Positions 51,384 to 59,497 of a DNA stretch of 64,000 nucleotides are shown piece by piece. A model generated the notes under the pieces. That model ran no database searches, was not told the DNA's origin, and saw only the letters and a program-made list of their open reading frames with translations. This stretch comes from an uncultured Spirochaetaceae bacterium (GTDB lineage Bacteria; Spirochaetota; Spirochaetia; Sphaerochaetales; Sphaerochaetaceae), in assembly GCA_944389015.1 (NCBI GenBank), contig CALXKS010000065.1:23610-87609 (forward strand), written 5' to 3'. Numbering within the stretch: the first letter of the stretch is position 1; each line of letters begins with the position of its first letter. The translations under genes and the position numbers were made by a program.

Positions 51384-52529
51384 ATGGACAGGAAGAAACC
51401 AGGAAGCACTATCATCACCGGTACAGCTCTGATAGCCATATTCGTGATTCTCTGGAATGGTGAGAGGACTATTCCTGCAATATGGAAGGCAGTATCATCA
51501 GTCCTCTATCCCCTGCTTGGAGGCATAGCCATCGCATTCATAATCTCAATTCCCGCAGCTCCTATCAGAAAGCTGCTCAGTGAAAAGATGGACGGAAGGA
51601 AAGCAGATATCATCTCGGCAGTGCTCTCGCTGCTTATCATATTGCTTGCCGCTTCATTGATCTTCTCCCTCATAATCCCGGAATTCATATCAGCATGCGG
51701 CATTCTTGTCTCGCAGCTTTCAGCATTCGCCTCCAATACAGAGCTCTGGAGCAGGATAGACATAGAAGCGATTCCCGTTATCAACGGGATTCTGATGAGA
51801 AGCCAGGATGGAGGCATAGCTCTTACAGCAGAGACCATCGCATGGCTGGAAGGCCTCCGTGTGCCGCTTATCGACATAACACTGGATACGATTACCAGCG
51901 CAGTATCCGCAGCCGCTCTCTTCTTCATCTCCCTTGTATTCGCATTCTACTTCCTTACGAACAGGGATCTGCTTAAAAGAGACTGGAAGAGAATCTCCGG
52001 AAAGATAGTCAGCAGCAGGATGGCAGAAAAGCTCAGCAGAATCACATGCACAGTATCATCGGCCTTCTCCAGATACATAGCAGCACAGGTTCTGGAAGCC
52101 GTGATAATAGGCACGATATGCTTTACCGGCATGCTCATATTCCAGATGCCATATGCAGCTGCTGTCTCTGCGTTCACAGGTCTTATGGCCCTGATCCCGA
52201 TCTATGGAGCGGTTATAGGTGCTGTGGCAGGAGCATTCATCATCGCAGTGGCACAGCCGATCAAAGGCCTGATATTCCTCATCTTCATATTCGTACTACA
52301 GCAGCTTGAGGGAGATCTGATCTATCCGCGCGTTGTCGGGACATCTACAGGGCTGCCCCCTATCTACGTCTTCTCAGCTGTAACGCTTGGCGGGATCCTG
52401 TTCGGGCTGGCGGGGATGATCCTTGCCGTTCCGGTAGTATCATCGCTCTATGCGCTACTTGGATCAGAAGATGAAGCCTCCTCCTGCCCCGATACCGAAT
52501 CTGAGGGGATACCCGGAATTCAGAATTGA
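51384..52529 (+). CDS. AI-2E-family transporter (PF01594), paralogue 2
   Basis: 381 residues, about eight hydrophobic segments. N-terminal helix pair (TGTALIAIFVILW; PLLGGIAIAFIISIP), central amphipathic region, FAFYFLTNRDLLKRDWKRI, and the family end LIFLIFIFVLQQLEGDLIYPRVVGTSTGLPP then GGILFGLAGMILAVPVVS. The GDLIYPRVVG motif places it closer to the YdiK/YtvI side of the family than paralogue 1, which has GNIIDPKLQG. Substrate unknown. The ATG at 51384 is chosen; in-frame upstream sequence to 51123 runs through the rpsT promoter and gene. Its 3' end overlaps the convergent barrel gene by 66 bases. Confidence 0.85.
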   Translation: MDRKKPGSTIITGTALIAIFVILWNGERTIPAIWKAVSSVLYPLLGGIAIAFIISIPAAPIRKLLSEKMDGRKADIISAVLSLLIILLAASLIFSLIIPEFISACGILVSQLSAFASNTELWSRIDIEAIPVINGILMRSQDGGIALTAETIAWLEGLRVPLIDITLDTITSAVSAAALFFISLVFAFYFLTNRDLLKRDWKRISGKIVSSRMAEKLSRITCTVSSAFSRYIAAQVLEAVIIGTICFTGMLIFQMPYAAAVSAFTGLMALIPIYGAVIGAVAGAFIIAVAQPIKGLIFLIFIFVLQQLEGDLIYPRVVGTSTGLPPIYVFSAVTLGGILFGLAGMILAVPVVSSLYALLGSEDEASSCPDTESEGIPGIQN

Positions 52530-53087
52530 GTAGGAGCAGGTGGCGTAGAAGCGGAAGAAGCTGTTGCGGTATACCGATACGATACCGAGATCTGCAAGAG
52601 CTATCCATTCGCCGAACTGATTTGATTTCCCCGGATCTCTTTCATTCACGTCATTTGACACCGCTATGCGATAGAAGCTGTATCCCATGCCAGCCTCTGC
52701 GAAGAGCCCGAGCTTGTCTGAAAGCATATGATAGTATGCAACCCCCATCGAAAGGTCCATCCTGTAGTCGAACTTATATGAGATATAACCGACAGTAGAG
52801 CCATCGGATGCGACATACCCGACAGGAAATAGCATATCAAGGGAAGTGAACAGGCCAAGCCTGAGGGATGGTGAATAGAAGTAGATGAAATTCACCGTAA
52901 GACCGCCGGAATTGATGAAATTGATATTCCCGTCATTATATGCAGGGAAGTACTCCTTCCAGTCAGAGGAGATGAGGTTCATATCATACCTCAGGCTCGC
53001 GCCCAGCCAGAACTCAGGAGAAGCATTCGCAGCAGGCACTGCCAAAGCAAGGAGAATCAGGATTCCAGCAGCCAGCTTCTTAATCAT
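52464..53087 (-). CDS. Predicted outer-membrane beta-barrel protein (fourth gene of barrel operon)
   Basis: 207 residues. Signal peptide MIKKLAAGILILLALAVPAANA, then beta-rich sequence with repeated aromatic/glycine strands (FWLGASLRYDMNL; LRLGLFTSLDMLFPVGY; GLFAEAGMGYSFYRIAVS) and a C-terminal FGIGAGGGFIF ending in Phe, the usual signal for BAM-dependent insertion. The ATG at 53087 follows GGAGGCGGAG and overlaps the end of the preceding gene by eight bases. No family assignment. Confidence 0.72.
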   Translation of the reverse strand: MIKKLAAGILILLALAVPAANASPEFWLGASLRYDMNLISSDWKEYFPAYNDGNINFINSGGLTVNFIYFYSPSLRLGLFTSLDMLFPVGYVASDGSTVGYISYKFDYRMDLSMGVAYYHMLSDKLGLFAEAGMGYSFYRIAVSNDVNERDPGKSNQFGEWIALADLGIVSVYRNSFFRFYATCSYSILNSGYPLRFGIGAGGGFIF

Positions 53088-53730
53088 CTCCGCCTCCGAA
53101 CCGTGCACCTAAGCCTACAAAGCACCCTGCAGTCATCATTATGAATCCATCCTCATAGATATTCGAGGATTCAGCATTGAGGAACTTCATCAGATGGGCA
53201 TCATACTTCATTCCAAGCGATATATAGAAATGCTCTGTGACATTCACATTGATAAAAGGCTCTGCCTCTATTCCGAATATCAGGCCGGAGACGAAGTAAT
53301 CATAGCTTCCAAGGGATGCACGCAGCGTGAGACCTATATCCACAATGCCGAATCTGCCCCTGAATACAGGCCCTATCCCAAGGAATATGCCGATACGCTG
53401 TGAGGAGAGGGAATCATATGAGACATATGAGCTGCCATCATGGTATATCGTCTCTGATGTGATCGGGAAACGGAATACTGCATTGAACGACAGGCCTGCC
53501 GGATACGAATCATCGAAAAACGTATCGAAGGTGAGAGCAGCCCCTGCATTCCACCTCTTTACGAACTCTATATCCTCAAGGTAGCTCTCGCTTGCATTGA
53601 TAGGAAGAGGATCGGAGAATACATTGGTAAGATACGACCCTTCAACAGCCCCTCTGAGGTACATCGTCGGTACTGCGCCCAGAGATGATAAAGATATAGC
53701 CAATGCAATGAAAACGACCAGCTTCCTCAT
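53080..53730 (-). CDS. Predicted outer-membrane beta-barrel protein (third gene of barrel operon)
   Basis: 216 residues with signal peptide MRKLVVFIALAISLSSLGA and alternating strands (LRGAVEGSYLTNVF; GLSFNAVFRFPI; IGIFLGIGPVFRGRFGIVDIGLTLRASLG; FYISLGMKYDAHL; AGCFVGLGARFGGG). ATGA overlap with the gene upstream and an eight-base overlap downstream, so translation is coupled. Similar in size and style to its downstream neighbour, though I cannot align them reliably by eye. Confidence 0.72.
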   Translation of the reverse strand: MRKLVVFIALAISLSSLGAVPTMYLRGAVEGSYLTNVFSDPLPINASESYLEDIEFVKRWNAGAALTFDTFFDDSYPAGLSFNAVFRFPITSETIYHDGSSYVSYDSLSSQRIGIFLGIGPVFRGRFGIVDIGLTLRASLGSYDYFVSGLIFGIEAEPFINVNVTEHFYISLGMKYDAHLMKFLNAESSNIYEDGFIMMTAGCFVGLGARFGGGDD

Positions 53731-54899
53731 ATACCCACCGAAAAACCGAATCTCTGCTCTACATATACCTTCTCATTGAATGCGGGATCATAGACGCATC
53801 CTATCTCATAGTATAGCTGAGCTATATCGAATATTATAAACTCCGCACGGACACCATAGCTGCCGACGGTCTCTACCCCATAATCATCATGGATACTGTT
53901 GAGAGGATGTCCGAAACCGACACCGAAATCCCAGAAGATCCTTATAAGCGGATATGTATCGCGGCTGTTTATCTGAGGTCCGTAGATAGTCAGCGAAAGC
54001 CTGTTCGTAAGCACCGAATCATATGCAGGGACATCGGAGTCCCCCCATATATCACCGCCAAGGATATACTGAGGCACCCTATCCCCGAAAAGATATCTGT
54101 AGACTGTATGGTTATCCAGGACGATGCTGACCCATGAGAGATCTCTGTAATCCTTTTCGTTATCCACAGAGAAGAGAGTCTTGGACAGCTTGAGCTCATT
54201 CCACGATGCGATGAAGTTCCCCGTTCCGTCATTCAGGATCATGAAGTCCGGCGCAAGCCTGAGATAGGATGCGAACCATACACCATCCCTTCTTGTCACC
54301 TTCTCCCTCATATAGTCCAATACGACTCCGGTTGTGAGCGATGTCTGGAACATCATTCTGTCCCCTGCAAGCTCCGGAGCTCCCATCCACGATGAACCGG
54401 GGAATCTGTCAACCCATCCGCTTCCATCGCTGTATCCGAATACACCTTCTCTCTCCCCTGGCCCTGATAACCAGGAAAGCCTTTCATACGCATTCTCGAA
54501 TCTGCCGTCGATCGAGAAGAAGAGCGTGACGAGATCATTATCTGAGAAGCTGGTATCAACAAAGCCCTGCCCGAAGAAAAGATTGAACTCATCGAAGAGG
54601 ACCGTATATTCCGTAGGATAGGATGGAGGATCAAGAGCGAGGAATGAACCATCATCGGGATTCTGCCTGAGATGCCTGTACACAAGGCCGTTGTCCAGGC
54701 GGAATGCCAGCTCTGTCTTTGTACCAGGTATAAAATCGGGCATGGGGAAATTGAACTGGTACATCACGGAGGATGGGAAAACCCCGTAGCCGAACTCAAG
54801 CTCCGTCCTTATCTCAAAGACATGATAGCCAAAGCCGATAGCCGGAAGGGAAGCGGACAATGCAACGAATATAAGAATAGCTGCGGCAATTCTTCTCAT
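53727..54899 (-). CDS. Predicted outer-membrane barrel protein, tandem paralogue B
   Basis: 390 residues with signal peptide (MRRIAAAILIFVALSASLPAIG) and a beta-rich mature part ending RFGFSVGI. Blocks match the upstream gene: LSWVSIVLDNHTVYRYLFGD corresponds to VNMYFGHSNSLQYIYGD, and RLSLTIYGPQINSRDTYPLI to IWLHFTGPQFMAGDCFTFIE, in the same order and spacing, so the two are a tandem duplication that has diverged strongly. The ATG at 54899 follows a GGAG-rich stretch; an in-frame GTG two codons earlier is possible. Confidence 0.75.
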   Translation of the reverse strand: MRRIAAAILIFVALSASLPAIGFGYHVFEIRTELEFGYGVFPSSVMYQFNFPMPDFIPGTKTELAFRLDNGLVYRHLRQNPDDGSFLALDPPSYPTEYTVLFDEFNLFFGQGFVDTSFSDNDLVTLFFSIDGRFENAYERLSWLSGPGEREGVFGYSDGSGWVDRFPGSSWMGAPELAGDRMMFQTSLTTGVVLDYMREKVTRRDGVWFASYLRLAPDFMILNDGTGNFIASWNELKLSKTLFSVDNEKDYRDLSWVSIVLDNHTVYRYLFGDRVPQYILGGDIWGDSDVPAYDSVLTNRLSLTIYGPQINSRDTYPLIRIFWDFGVGFGHPLNSIHDDYGVETVGSYGVRAEFIIFDIAQLYYEIGCVYDPAFNEKVYVEQRFGFSVGI

Positions 54900-54909
54900 C
54901 TCCACTCAC

Positions 54910-56109
54910 CTATACCGAAACATAGAACGAAAGCGCGGCGTTCTGCCACCACCGCGGCTTCTCCGGCCATATTCCTCTTATGAAATCATACCCCACCTGA
55001 TACTCAAGCCGTATGAATCCGAAAAGCCTGATCTGGACAAGAGCTGTAAAGCTTGACTGAAGCTCCACAGCATGAGTCACATTCCCCGGCTCATTCACCA
55101 CACCGCCGAACCGGATCGTGTTATAGAGATTCAGCTCGATGAATGTGAAGCAGTCTCCTGCCATGAACTGCGGGCCGGTGAAATGGAGCCATATCCTGTC
55201 GGATAAATATCCCCTGAGCCTGTCCTCGGGAACCATGTGCCTGGGAACAACATCACCGTATATATATTGCAGGGAATTCGAATGTCCGAAGTACATATTC
55301 ACCCAGTTCCATCCATTTTCCTGCTGTATGGAAAAAAGCTCAAGCTTCTCCTCTGCATAAAGCGTTGCCTTGAAGTAATCGCTCTGGGTGCCGTTCATTA
55401 TATTATTTGCAAGCCACCAGGGACCATACTGCAGAAGAAGTTCCATATAGAAGCCATGCTCCGGCTCTGCATCTGTAGGCGTGTCCCGGTCAAGATTCAG
55501 ATAAAGATCAAGATAAAGGTAGTTCGAAAGGACATTCCTGGATCCCTGGAACCAAGGGAATGCGGGAAGAGACTCTGTGTAAGGATATCTTGTATTGCCA
55601 TCCCAGTCCGTGAATACGGGAGAGTCCGTTCCGGGGCGGGAAAGGCTGAGACGCTCAACGGACATCGAGAAATTGGAGTTGAACCCGATCTTCACATTGA
55701 AGAGCGTTCCATCCGGATACAGCGGATTTGTCCAGAATCCCTGATCAAGATAGACATCTATGTATGCTCTTGGATAGAAATATGTACCGGAAAGAAACTC
55801 ATACTCAGCCTCCTCCTCTTTCGTCATGCTCCACTTCGGCCGCCCCGTACGCCAGTCATACAGCTCGGAGATGACATCCTCGTTGAATGCCATGCTCATC
55901 TCAACCTGGAACTCGGCATCCTTAAGTCCATTGAATATGCGGAAGAACTTCTCAAAGCCGAAAGTGGTTCCAAGAGGGAAAAGCTTATAGCCGAAGCTGT
56001 CGGGACCATTCGATACACCAGAGATGAACGCGGAAAGAGAGTATGAATCCGCTACTGCAGGGAAAAGCAGAACAAGAAGGAGAAAAGGAAGCAGAAGCTT
56101 TCGTTTCAT
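54910..56109 (-). CDS. Predicted outer-membrane barrel protein, tandem paralogue A
   Basis: 399 residues. Signal peptide MKRKLLLPFLLLVLLFPAVA, then a beta-rich part with many Trp, Tyr and Phe residues (FYPRAYIDVYLDQGFW; YLYLDLYLNLDRDTP; HGFYMELLLQYGPWWL) and an aromatic/Val C-terminus (AALSFYVSV). Related to its downstream neighbour. First gene of the four-gene operon; GGAG lies about ten bases before the ATG. The upstream region contains AGTATAAGAGAG and AGTATAAGGGAG fourteen bases apart, which may include the -10. Size suggests a 14-18-strand barrel; substrate unknown. Confidence 0.75.
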   Translation of the reverse strand: MKRKLLLPFLLLVLLFPAVADSYSLSAFISGVSNGPDSFGYKLFPLGTTFGFEKFFRIFNGLKDAEFQVEMSMAFNEDVISELYDWRTGRPKWSMTKEEEAEYEFLSGTYFYPRAYIDVYLDQGFWTNPLYPDGTLFNVKIGFNSNFSMSVERLSLSRPGTDSPVFTDWDGNTRYPYTESLPAFPWFQGSRNVLSNYLYLDLYLNLDRDTPTDAEPEHGFYMELLLQYGPWWLANNIMNGTQSDYFKATLYAEEKLELFSIQQENGWNWVNMYFGHSNSLQYIYGDVVPRHMVPEDRLRGYLSDRIWLHFTGPQFMAGDCFTFIELNLYNTIRFGGVVNEPGNVTHAVELQSSFTALVQIRLFGFIRLEYQVGYDFIRGIWPEKPRWWQNAALSFYVSV

Positions 56110-56189
56110 AGTTCTATCTCCATCTGCCTCCCTTATACTTCTCTCTCTTATACTGCATTATGCTGACTTCTGCCATCTCTTTCTACTAT

Positions 56190-56957
56190 CTATAGCAATC
56201 CGGCCTTCTCCGCATTATTCTCTTTTATCCTCTCCCTGAAGGAAAGGGCTGGGACTCTTCTTGTCATATCCTCATTGAAACGGGCAGTGATAGCGATGAA
56301 TATGGAATAGCTATATGGAAGTCCGAGATTCGTCTCCAGAAGCGAGTTGATGATGAGGGTTCTCATCGAATCAGCGAATGCAAGCCCCGCACTTCTTATT
56401 CCTCCGATAAGGAGGGATATCTCCCAGCCTGCCTGCACAAGGATTCCTATCGCGAGGAGCCAGGGGATCGGAATGCTGTACTCCTTCTTCTCCTTCAGAT
56501 TCCATATGATTGCAAGAAGATAGCCTATGAAGAGAATCAGAGCCATTGTCTGATGATAAGCACCTGTTGTACGCTGGATTGTTATCCCTGAGCCTGGGAG
56601 GAATGAGGAAAGGAGCGGGCAGCAGAACCACCATAGAAGTATCAATAATGACCAGGAGAACAGGTTCCTATCCCTTTCAAGCCAGAGCCATATCCATACG
56701 AAATTGGTGAATCCATAGCTCATCGACATCCAGAGAAGGACCGGAAGCATTCCACCTCCTGATATGCTCCTGGTGCCAAGAAGAAGGTGGAAGATACCGT
56801 AATCGACAAAGAAATAGACAAAGCCCATCACTATGCCGACTGCAGCTGCGATACGCTTCCTTCTCCACAGAAGCAGAGCCAGGAAGAGGATAAGGAAGAG
56901 TGAATCAAGAACTATGTATGATGTAGAGAACGTGCGCCTTGCTATTATCTCCGTCAT
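56190..56957 (-). CDS. Polytopic membrane protein of unknown function
   Basis: 255 residues, six to seven hydrophobic segments starting at about residue 14, very rich in Trp and Leu (GFTNFVWIWLWLERD; LLILLWWFCCPLLSSFLPG). A basic C-terminal tail (RRVPALSFRERIKENN) should be cytoplasmic. Not recognised. TGT-TAGAAT, an extended -10, ends six bases before the ATG. Lies between the barrel operon and the YczE-like gene; 20 bases separate it from the latter, but it has its own promoter. Confidence 0.7.
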   Translation of the reverse strand: MTEIIARRTFSTSYIVLDSLFLILFLALLLWRRKRIAAAVGIVMGFVYFFVDYGIFHLLLGTRSISGGGMLPVLLWMSMSYGFTNFVWIWLWLERDRNLFSWSLLILLWWFCCPLLSSFLPGSGITIQRTTGAYHQTMALILFIGYLLAIIWNLKEKKEYSIPIPWLLAIGILVQAGWEISLLIGGIRSAGLAFADSMRTLIINSLLETNLGLPYSYSIFIAITARFNEDMTRRVPALSFRERIKENNAEKAGLL

Positions 56958-56963
56958 ACCCCG

Positions 56964-56969
56964 ATTCTA
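56964..56969 (-). promoter_or_regulatory. -10 box of the membrane protein gene (leaderless type)
   Basis: Minus strand TGT-TAGAAT, ending six bases before the ATG at 56957; no recognisable -35. Confidence 0.5.
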
Positions 56970-56977
56970 ACAGATAA

Positions 56978-57619
56978 TCAGAGATACTTCCTCCTCAAAG
57001 GCTCTGCAGATTTGGTGAAATATCTTGCGATAAGCCCTACAAGGATCGCAGCAAACACAGTCCCCTCCCGCACCCCTCCGGAAGAATGGAGGAATATGGA
57101 GGAAAGAATAAGCGAAGCTATCACAAGAGATGAATCAACTGCTATCTTCATGCTGGAAAACTTTCTTCCGCTTGCTTTCGAGAGAGCAAGCGCTAAGCCT
57201 TCACCTGCAAGCGGCACAGTATCTGATGCAACCTCGGCAGTCACCCCTGCAGCGACAAGAATGATCCCGCCAAGGCAGAACAGCAGTGACTCGAAGTAAT
57301 TTCCAGGAGCGATACCGGAAAGGAGAAAGACCGCCGCGTCTGTCATAAGACCGAATACAAGCGCAATCGGAAGCTGCAGCAGCTGGACAGGGCTGTAATC
57401 CTTTCTCAATATCAGTATCTGAAGAGAAATGAATACAACATGCATAATAATGGTAAGAACACCGACAGTAAGCGGTGTGAACATGCTGACTGTATATGGA
57501 ACGCTTGATATCGGAGAGGTACCGAGATCCGCAGCGATTGAGAATGCCACTCCAAGCGCCATGATCCATAAGCCAATGACAAGTACAGCTATTCTTAAAA
57601 CGATATGTTCTGTTCTCAT
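56978..57619 (-). CDS. YczE/YyaS/YitT-like membrane protein
   Basis: 213 residues with about five to six transmembrane segments. The N-terminal pattern VLVIGLWIMALGVAFSIAADLGTSPISSVPY is typical of the YczE/YyaS (DUF6198) group, and VASDTVPLAGEGLALALSK in the middle is its second signature. Function unknown; Bacillus YczE affects lipopeptide synthesis. AGGA lies about eleven bases before the ATG. Divergent from carD. Confidence 0.78.
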   Translation of the reverse strand: MRTEHIVLRIAVLVIGLWIMALGVAFSIAADLGTSPISSVPYTVSMFTPLTVGVLTIIMHVVFISLQILILRKDYSPVQLLQLPIALVFGLMTDAAVFLLSGIAPGNYFESLLFCLGGIILVAAGVTAEVASDTVPLAGEGLALALSKASGRKFSSMKIAVDSSLVIASLILSSIFLHSSGGVREGTVFAAILVGLIARYFTKSAEPLRRKYL

Positions 57620-57747
57620 TTAAATTGGTTGTCCTGCTGAATCCAGAAGCAGAATTGAGGCGGCTATGCCATTATCCTGCCATTTTTGCGGTATACCTTC
57701 ATTTGGACATTTTGTAAATATTTTGTCCCGGATTCCCAATTCCATGA

Positions 57748-57753
57748 TAGAAT
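57748..57753 (+). promoter_or_regulatory. -10 box of carD-ispD-ispF (leaderless type)
   Basis: TAGAAT ending six bases before the ATG at 57760. TTGTCC at 57723-57728 may be a -35 at a long 19-base spacing. Confidence 0.55.
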
Positions 57754-57759
57754 AATTTC

Positions 57760-58251
57760 ATGAATAGCACAGAGATAAATGCAGTTTTCAAGATCGGCGA
57801 CAGTGTCGTATACCCTCTTCAGGGTGTTGGCTGCATACTCGCAAAGGAGATGAGGAACACACGCGAGTACTACAGGGTACAGATCAACTCCTCCGATATG
57901 GATGTGCTATTGCCTGTCGATACAGCCCAGTCACTTGGGCTGAGACATCTTGCAAGCGCTACAGAAGCAAGGAAAGCCATCTCATCGCTCTCTGTCAGAC
58001 GAGAGATGGGCAGAACCGACTGGAAGCAGCGCCTGATACTCAACCAGGAACTGATGAAGGAAGGCTCGATGCTTGCTGTAGCGAAGGTCGTGAATTCCCT
58101 CTACCACAGATCGAAGGTGAAGGAGCTTCCCGTCCAGGAGCGGAAGCTCTATGACAACGCGCTCACCCTGCTTGTAGATGAATCATCTTCTGTGCTAGGT
58201 ATAGACCAGGAGGAGATGAAGAGGAAGATCTTCAGCAAGCTTGAGAAATGA
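57760..58251 (+). CDS. CarD-family RNA polymerase-binding regulator
   Basis: 163 residues: N-terminal RNA polymerase-interacting Tudor-like domain (FKIGDSVVYPLQGVGCILAKE...YYRVQINSSDMDVLLPVD) and a C-terminal helical DNA-binding domain (about 70-160). CarD/CdnL proteins bind the beta subunit and stabilise open complexes, often at rRNA and stress promoters; they are common in spirochaetes. The TGA overlaps the ispD ATG (ATGA). No ribosome-binding site; the transcript looks leaderless. Confidence 0.92.
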   Translation: MNSTEINAVFKIGDSVVYPLQGVGCILAKEMRNTREYYRVQINSSDMDVLLPVDTAQSLGLRHLASATEARKAISSLSVRREMGRTDWKQRLILNQELMKEGSMLAVAKVVNSLYHRSKVKELPVQERKLYDNALTLLVDESSSVLGIDQEEMKRKIFSKLEK

Positions 58252-59042
58252 GTATACCGCCATTTGCAGCAATCATAACAGCGGCAGGTTCCTCTGTCCG
58301 CTTTTCAGGGAATACAGAAGAGAAAGTAAAGAAGGAATACCTGGCAATCGATGGCCATACTGTGCTCTATAAAGCAGCAAAAGCCTTCTATGAGACACCG
58401 GGGCTATCATGCATGATTGTCACATGCCCTGAGGGTTCTGAGGATGAGACAGTCGTCGCGCTTGAGGACCTTATAGATATCGCAACGATTCCGCTGATGA
58501 TAGTCCCAGGAGGGATTACCAGAAAGGAATCGGTACGTCTTGCGCTGGAAAAGCTATCGGAGATTCCATGCAGCTATGAATACATCGCAGTCCATGATGG
58601 CGCGAGGCCTTACATCGATCCACGCCTTATCATCCGCGTTCTTGCAGCTGCAACAGTTGCAGGCGGTGCAGTCCCTGCCCTTTCTGTGACAGATGCTGTC
58701 AGACGCATCGGCAAGGATGGCATGATATCAGAGACTGTGGACAGGAATGGACTCTTAACAGTCCAGACCCCGCAGATCTTCCGTGCCAGTGAGCTTATGG
58801 ATGCATATGATTCATTCCCTCTCCCAGAGGCCGATGATGATGCTGAGGTCTTCATGAAAGCAGGATACAGCTGCACAGTCGTTCCTGGATCAAGGGACAA
58901 TAAGAAGATTACATTCCTTTCGGACATACCTGATGCAGAGAAGCAGATAAAAGAATATGCAGAGGCACGGGAGAAAGGCAGGAAGAGCGCCAAAGCATCA
59001 AGAAGGATGCGTGAGCTGATGGCTGAAGGAAGCGATGAATGA
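58248..59042 (+). CDS. ispD: 2-C-methyl-D-erythritol 4-phosphate cytidylyltransferase
   Basis: Third enzyme of the MEP pathway; makes CDP-methylerythritol. 264 residues, about 30 longer than usual because of a basic helical tail (EAREKGRKSAKASRRMRE). The CTP-binding loop AAIITAAGSSVRFSG and following KKEYLAIDG, then AVHDGARPY, TDAVRRIG, TVQTPQIFR and the DDA(E) segment are all seen. Overlaps carD upstream and ispF downstream, both as ATGA, so the three proteins are translated as a coupled set. Confidence 0.95.
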   Translation: MSIPPFAAIITAAGSSVRFSGNTEEKVKKEYLAIDGHTVLYKAAKAFYETPGLSCMIVTCPEGSEDETVVALEDLIDIATIPLMIVPGGITRKESVRLALEKLSEIPCSYEYIAVHDGARPYIDPRLIIRVLAAATVAGGAVPALSVTDAVRRIGKDGMISETVDRNGLLTVQTPQIFRASELMDAYDSFPLPEADDDAEVFMKAGYSCTVVPGSRDNKKITFLSDIPDAEKQIKEYAEAREKGRKSAKASRRMRELMAEGSDE

Positions 59043-59497
59043 GAATAGGTTTCGGCACTGATATCCACAGGCTGGCTGAGGGCCGCCGCCTTATGATAGG
59101 AGGCATTGAGATACCCTATGACAAGGGAGAGGAAGCACACTCGGATGGAGATGTCCTTCTCCATGCCATAATCGATGCGATCCTCGGAGCCTCTGCCAAA
59201 GGCGATATAGGCATGTGCTTTCCTGATAATAAGGACTACACAAAGGATATGGACAGCAGAGCGATGCTGAGATCAGTCCTGATCCAGACAGGGGCAAAGA
59301 TCATAAACATAGACTCAGTGGTCACTCTCGAAAAGCCGAAACTCAGAGATCATATCGACGACATAAGAAAATCAATTGCAGATGCTCTTGAGACCGATAT
59401 AAACAGGATCTCTGTAAAAGCGAAGACTGCAGAAGGGCTTGGTCCTATCGGGGAAGGCAAGGCAATAAAGGCTGAAGCTGTAGTTCTGATTGAATAG
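59039..59497 (+). CDS. ispF: 2-C-methyl-D-erythritol 2,4-cyclodiphosphate synthase
   Basis: 152 residues, standard length. Zinc ligands Asp8 and His10 in GTDIHRL and the later His in AHSDGDVLLHA; also GDIGMCFPD and the C-terminal KAKTAEGLGPIGEG. It cyclises the product of IspE (gene at 16.6-17.4 kb). Last gene of carD-ispD-ispF. Confidence 0.96.
   Translation: MRIGFGTDIHRLAEGRRLMIGGIEIPYDKGEEAHSDGDVLLHAIIDAILGASAKGDIGMCFPDNKDYTKDMDSRAMLRSVLIQTGAKIINIDSVVTLEKPKLRDHIDDIRKSIADALETDINRISVKAKTAEGLGPIGEGKAIKAEAVVLIE

Noticed and set aside
55237..56046. 269-codon open frame opposite barrel protein A
   Set aside because: No signal, domain or ribosome-binding site; the minus-strand gene has a signal peptide and operon overlaps.
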